Positions 9,988-11,754 of a stretch of DNA of 11,754 nt are shown here, piece after piece. This DNA is from Rhodospira sp. Its GTDB lineage: Bacteria; Pseudomonadota; Alphaproteobacteria; Rhodospirillales; Rhodospirillaceae. Position 1 is the stretch's first letter, and each line of letters opens with the position of its first letter. Position numbers and translations under genes: made by a program. The DNA lies in the NCBI GenBank assembly GCA_028277295.1, contig JANQGN010000730.1, positions 1-11,754 on the forward strand, given 5' to 3'. The notes below the pieces were generated by a model that was given only the letters and a program-made list of their open reading frames with translations, was not told the DNA's origin and searched no databases.

Positions 9988-10361
9988 GGTGACCTCACAC
10001 GCACCGCCGGGGCGCACCGCATGCGCAACAACCATCCCGGCATACACGAATCGCGCTGACTCTTCGTCTTGGTACGCCAGGGGCTTAGGTTTCTGATCCA
10101 CCGTGTGTGGCGGTCGCGGACAGGAAGAATGTCCTTTTCCTGACCGCGCTGACACGCGCCGGGCTGATCACATCCTTCTTCCGTGCTAGGTTTATATCGC
10201 CTGGTAAAACCGTCTGCGTCTTTCGAGGTATTGCATAAGACGCCGGGATACCGTCATATGGCCTTGTTGCAGGTGCGAACAGATTGTGGGGAAACGTCCG
10301 AACGGGATGAAAACCGCCGACTCAGGGCGGTCGGAACCACCCCGAAAGGCGAGGGGAGCGC
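9988..10361. other. Intergenic region upstream of the STAS gene
   Basis: No gene is supported in these 374 bases; the short frames lack ribosome sites and recognisable content. Structures are a bulged hairpin at 10110-10147, a 6-bp stem at 10313-10331, and a possible Shine-Dalgarno-masking stem at 10340-10356. A CTAG lies at 10186-10189 without a clear palindromic partner. The sequence is more AT-rich around 10186-10260 (GGTTTATATCGCC, TTGCATAAG), a plausible place for the STAS promoter, but I cannot pick a convincing pair of boxes. Confidence 0.5.
10110..10147. repeat. Bulged hairpin between speE and the STAS gene
   Basis: GCGGT (10110-10114) and CAGGAA (10121-10126) pair with TTCCTG (10137-10142) and ACCGC (10143-10147). 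There is a 6-nt bulge on the left strand and a 10-nt loop. Its role is unknown; it could end a transcript or belong to another intergenic element. Confidence 0.45.
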
Positions 10362-10709
10362 ATGGTCACGATGGTTTGCGAACAGGGAGACGAGACGGCG
10401 CTGCTGGTCTTCCAGGGTGCCTTGACCCATGCCACGTTCGACAGTTTCAGCCGGTTGCTCGACCGGCTGCACACGATCGAAGCCGAGCAATACATTCTTG
10501 ACCTGAGTGGCGTGGATTTTATCGATTCGAGCGGTATTGGCATGTTGCTCATGGCGCAAGACCACGCGGAACAGCGGGCCTGCGGGTGCGTCATGCGGGG
10601 GATCGGTCAGAAGGTCTGGCGGACCCTGGTGCAGGCCCAGGCCAATGACCTGTTTACCTTCGAGTCCACACCCGAAACCGGCGGCACAACGGCCACGGCG
10701 GCCGCTTAG
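10362..10709 (+). CDS. Single-domain STAS protein (anti-anti-sigma-factor-like)
   Basis: This small cytoplasmic protein of 115 residues belongs to the SpoIIAA/RsbV-like STAS family, which acts by binding partner kinases or sigma-regulatory proteins and is switched by serine phosphorylation. Residues 44-62 carry the signature YILDLSGVDFIDSSGIGML; one serine of DSSGIG (S56 or S57) corresponds to the phosphorylated position. Beta strands and helices fill the first 100 residues, and the last 15 form a Gly/Thr/Ala-rich tail. No anti-sigma kinase or phosphatase gene is visible nearby, so its partner and pathway are unknown. ATG 10362 has GAGGGG 5 bases upstream; ATG 10371 is a less likely start. 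Confidence 0.9.
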   Translation: MVTMVCEQGDETALLVFQGALTHATFDSFSRLLDRLHTIEAEQYILDLSGVDFIDSSGIGMLLMAQDHAEQRACGCVMRGIGQKVWRTLVQAQANDLFTFESTPETGGTTATAAA

Positions 10710-10723
10710 TCCGACTCTTTCGC

Positions 10724-10788
10724 CTAGGTGGCACGACCGGCGCGAGAGGAGTTGGAGTCTCATAATCCTTTTGATATCCGCCACCTGG
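10724..10788. repeat. Possible further CTAG-started palindromic element
   Basis: CTAGGTGGC (10724-10732) and GCCACCTGG (10780-10788) are inverted repeats matching at 8 of 9 positions, with 47 bases between. The left end begins 14 bases after the STAS stop. The arrangement is like the A and B elements, but the interior shares no sequence with them, so the call is weaker. Confidence 0.4.
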
Positions 10789-10840
10789 CCAGCCACCCGA
10801 CGAACGAAGGATCGACCCTCGACAGGGATCGACATCCACC

Positions 10841-10873
10841 CTTTGATGACGTACCAAAATGCTGTCATCGAAG
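10841..10873. repeat. Hairpin in the STAS to small-protein gap
   Basis: CTTTGATGAC (10841-10850) pairs with GTCATCGAAG (10864-10873) over 10 bp with one G-T pair and a 13-nt loop. It is not very GC-rich and stands out from its surroundings. No T-run follows. Function is unknown. Confidence 0.5.
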
Positions 10874-10966
10874 TGACGCAATGCCGCCCTCGGGGGTTGA
10901 TCCTCTCCAGATCGCCGGCATCGCTCAACCCGGTAGCGGCGGCACCGGCCCGCGCCTCCCCGGGCC

Positions 10967-11022
10967 GCCTGGCTCGGACGGCCCGGCTCAGATGGCCCGG
11001 CTCAGATGGCCCGGCTCAGATG
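10967..11022. repeat. 14-bp tandem repeat, three exact copies plus one degenerate
   Basis: GCCCGGCTCAGATG is repeated exactly three times at 10981-10994, 10995-11008 and 11009-11022. The preceding 14 bases (10967-10980) match at 11 positions. It lies about 90 bases before the next gene. The unit length is not a multiple of three and no gene spans it, so this is a non-coding minisatellite. Confidence 0.95.
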
Positions 11023-11113
11023 GATGGCGGCGCGAACCCACGGAACGTACGATCGCCGCAAGGGTTTCCTTTTCTTTCCTAACCGAGGACCCAGACCGAG
11101 ACAGGTGAGTGCC

Positions 11114-11530
11114 ATGGATGCCATCAGCCCGAACGACCGCAGCCACCCCATCCCCAGCGCGCGCGCCCAGGCCGGCATCGCCGGTTCGACTCGTCCCGTA
11201 CGCGCGCGGTTGAATGGTCTGCCGTGCCTACTGATCGGCTCCTCGGACAGCGCGGTGACCGGACGCATGGCGATTCCCCCGCTGGTCGGCGAACGCTCGC
11301 CGTTGCCCGCCAAGGGCAACCGGGCCACCCTGGAGATCCTGCCGGAAGAGAGTACCGCCGAGACCATCGCCCCTCCGGCCACCCCCGAACGGGACGGCAT
11401 GGAGCCGCTGGAAATCACCGTCACCGCCGCGTACAGGCACTCGGGTCGCTTCACGGCCCGCTTCCTGGCGCTGTCCGATGACCAGTGGCGGCTTCTGGGC
11501 GCCCTGGGCCTGGCGGCGTCCGCAGCGTAG
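11114..11530 (+). CDS. Small protein of unknown function, faintly PilZ-like
   Basis: I do not firmly recognise this 138-residue protein. GC-rich third positions across the whole frame support real coding. It has no signal peptide, membrane segment or metal motif. Residues 27-52 read RPVRARLNGLPCLLIGSSDSAVTGRM and residues 112-130 read like the end of a PilZ fold (RFTARFLALSDDQWRLLGA). The SDSAVTG part loosely resembles the D/N-x-S-x-x-G motif that binds cyclic di-GMP, but the middle (60-98) is Pro/Glu-rich and the motif is imperfect, so binding is doubtful. Start 11114 is preceded at 5 bases by AGGTGA; a longer reading from 11006 begins inside the tandem repeat and lacks such a site. It could be co-functional with the STAS protein, but nothing shows this. 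CCTAGGG follows its stop directly. Confidence 0.7.
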   Translation: MDAISPNDRSHPIPSARAQAGIAGSTRPVRARLNGLPCLLIGSSDSAVTGRMAIPPLVGERSPLPAKGNRATLEILPEESTAETIAPPATPERDGMEPLEITVTAAYRHSGRFTARFLALSDDQWRLLGALGLAASAA

Positions 11531-11754
11531 CCTAGGGCCTGTTGACATTCGGGGCGCGGCCACGGCGGGCCGGGGTGTTTCGCTGGCAAGGAGCGGATGG
11601 CGCCGTGTGGCAGGCCCCGCACAAGCCATGCGCGACGCTGTCCAGCGGGACACACCGGCCCGTCCCCCAATCTGTTCTTATGGGGGGATTGGACGAAAAC
11701 GGCCCGAGATGGCGTCGCTCGTCCTCGACTATGCGCGGCATGTCCATCGTCCTC
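11531..11754. other. Edge segment without supported gene, starting at a CTAG
   Basis: The segment starts CCTAGGGCCTGTTGACATTC directly after a stop codon. A plus-strand frame stays open from ATG 11628 to the window end, and a minus-strand frame covers 11532-11747, but neither translation is recognisable or has a good ribosome site. A CCAATC/GATTGG inverted pair lies near 11667-11692. The beginning could be the end of an insertion sequence or another CTAG-type element continuing past the window; this cannot be decided here. Confidence 0.4.

Noticed and set aside
10729..10743. Sigma-54-like site TGGCACG-N4-GCGC
   Set aside because: The -24 box is perfect and the GC of the -12 box is present, but the TT of TTGC is not. 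The next start codon is about 370 bases away, and it lies inside a palindromic arm.
10726..10786. tRNA-like segment with a 7-bp end stem and CTCATAA resembling a Met anticodon loop
   Set aside because: At 61 bases it lacks a D arm, a T arm with GTTCGA, and correct spacing. It fits better as a short palindromic element.
10981..11022. CRISPR-like array
   Set aside because: The 14-bp units are directly adjacent without spacers; this is a simple tandem repeat.
11628..11754. Plus-strand frame open to the window end
   Set aside because: About 42 codons with no recognisable similarity and no clear ribosome site; too little to call a gene.

Overview
The window is GC-rich DNA with strong G/C bias at third codon positions. 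Gene content (soluble-type chemoreceptor tail, NifJ-type pyruvate:ferredoxin oxidoreductase, class 1b SpeD, STAS protein) and CTAG-bounded intergenic palindromes suggest a Rhodospirillaceae-like alphaproteobacterium, such as a Rhodospirillum or Magnetospirillum relative. This placement is inference; no rRNA or other marker is present. All recognised genes are on the plus strand.

Layout: (1) 1-459, the C-terminal end of a methyl-accepting chemotaxis protein, cut by the window edge. (2) 879-8071, an anaerobic electron-transfer block: a GltD-type FAD/NAD(P)H flavoprotein fused to a two-cluster ferredoxin domain (879-2522), a full-length pyruvate:ferredoxin oxidoreductase NifJ (2836-6480), and a dihydroorotate dehydrogenase-like flavoprotein that lacks the usual catalytic cysteine (7052-8071). 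(3) 8481-9844, a polyamine pair, speD and speE, overlapping by 4 nt. (4) 10362-10709, a single-domain STAS (anti-anti-sigma-like) protein. (5) 11114-11530, a small unrecognised protein with faint PilZ-like character. (6) 11531-11754, an anonymous edge segment.

Likely cooperation: NifJ oxidises pyruvate to acetyl-CoA and CO2 and passes low-potential electrons through its own clusters to ferredoxin. The adjacent flavoprotein has the parts to exchange these electrons with NAD(P)H, so the pair may act as a two-component pyruvate:NAD(P) system. The DHOD-like protein may be a further redox partner of unknown substrate. SpeD and SpeE together make spermidine from S-adenosylmethionine and putrescine.

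The most unusual structure lies between the genes. Several short palindromic elements bounded by CTAG (or a one-base variant) sit at or just after stop codons. In three cases the element itself supplies the stop codon. Two families occur twice each (A at 8068-8189 and 9841-9987; B at 2519-2625 and, truncated, at 8186-8240), and A and B are joined through a shared CTAG. A separate large palindrome of the widespread GTCATTGCGAG type follows nifJ. I saw no rRNA, convincing tRNA, CRISPR array or complete insertion sequence.
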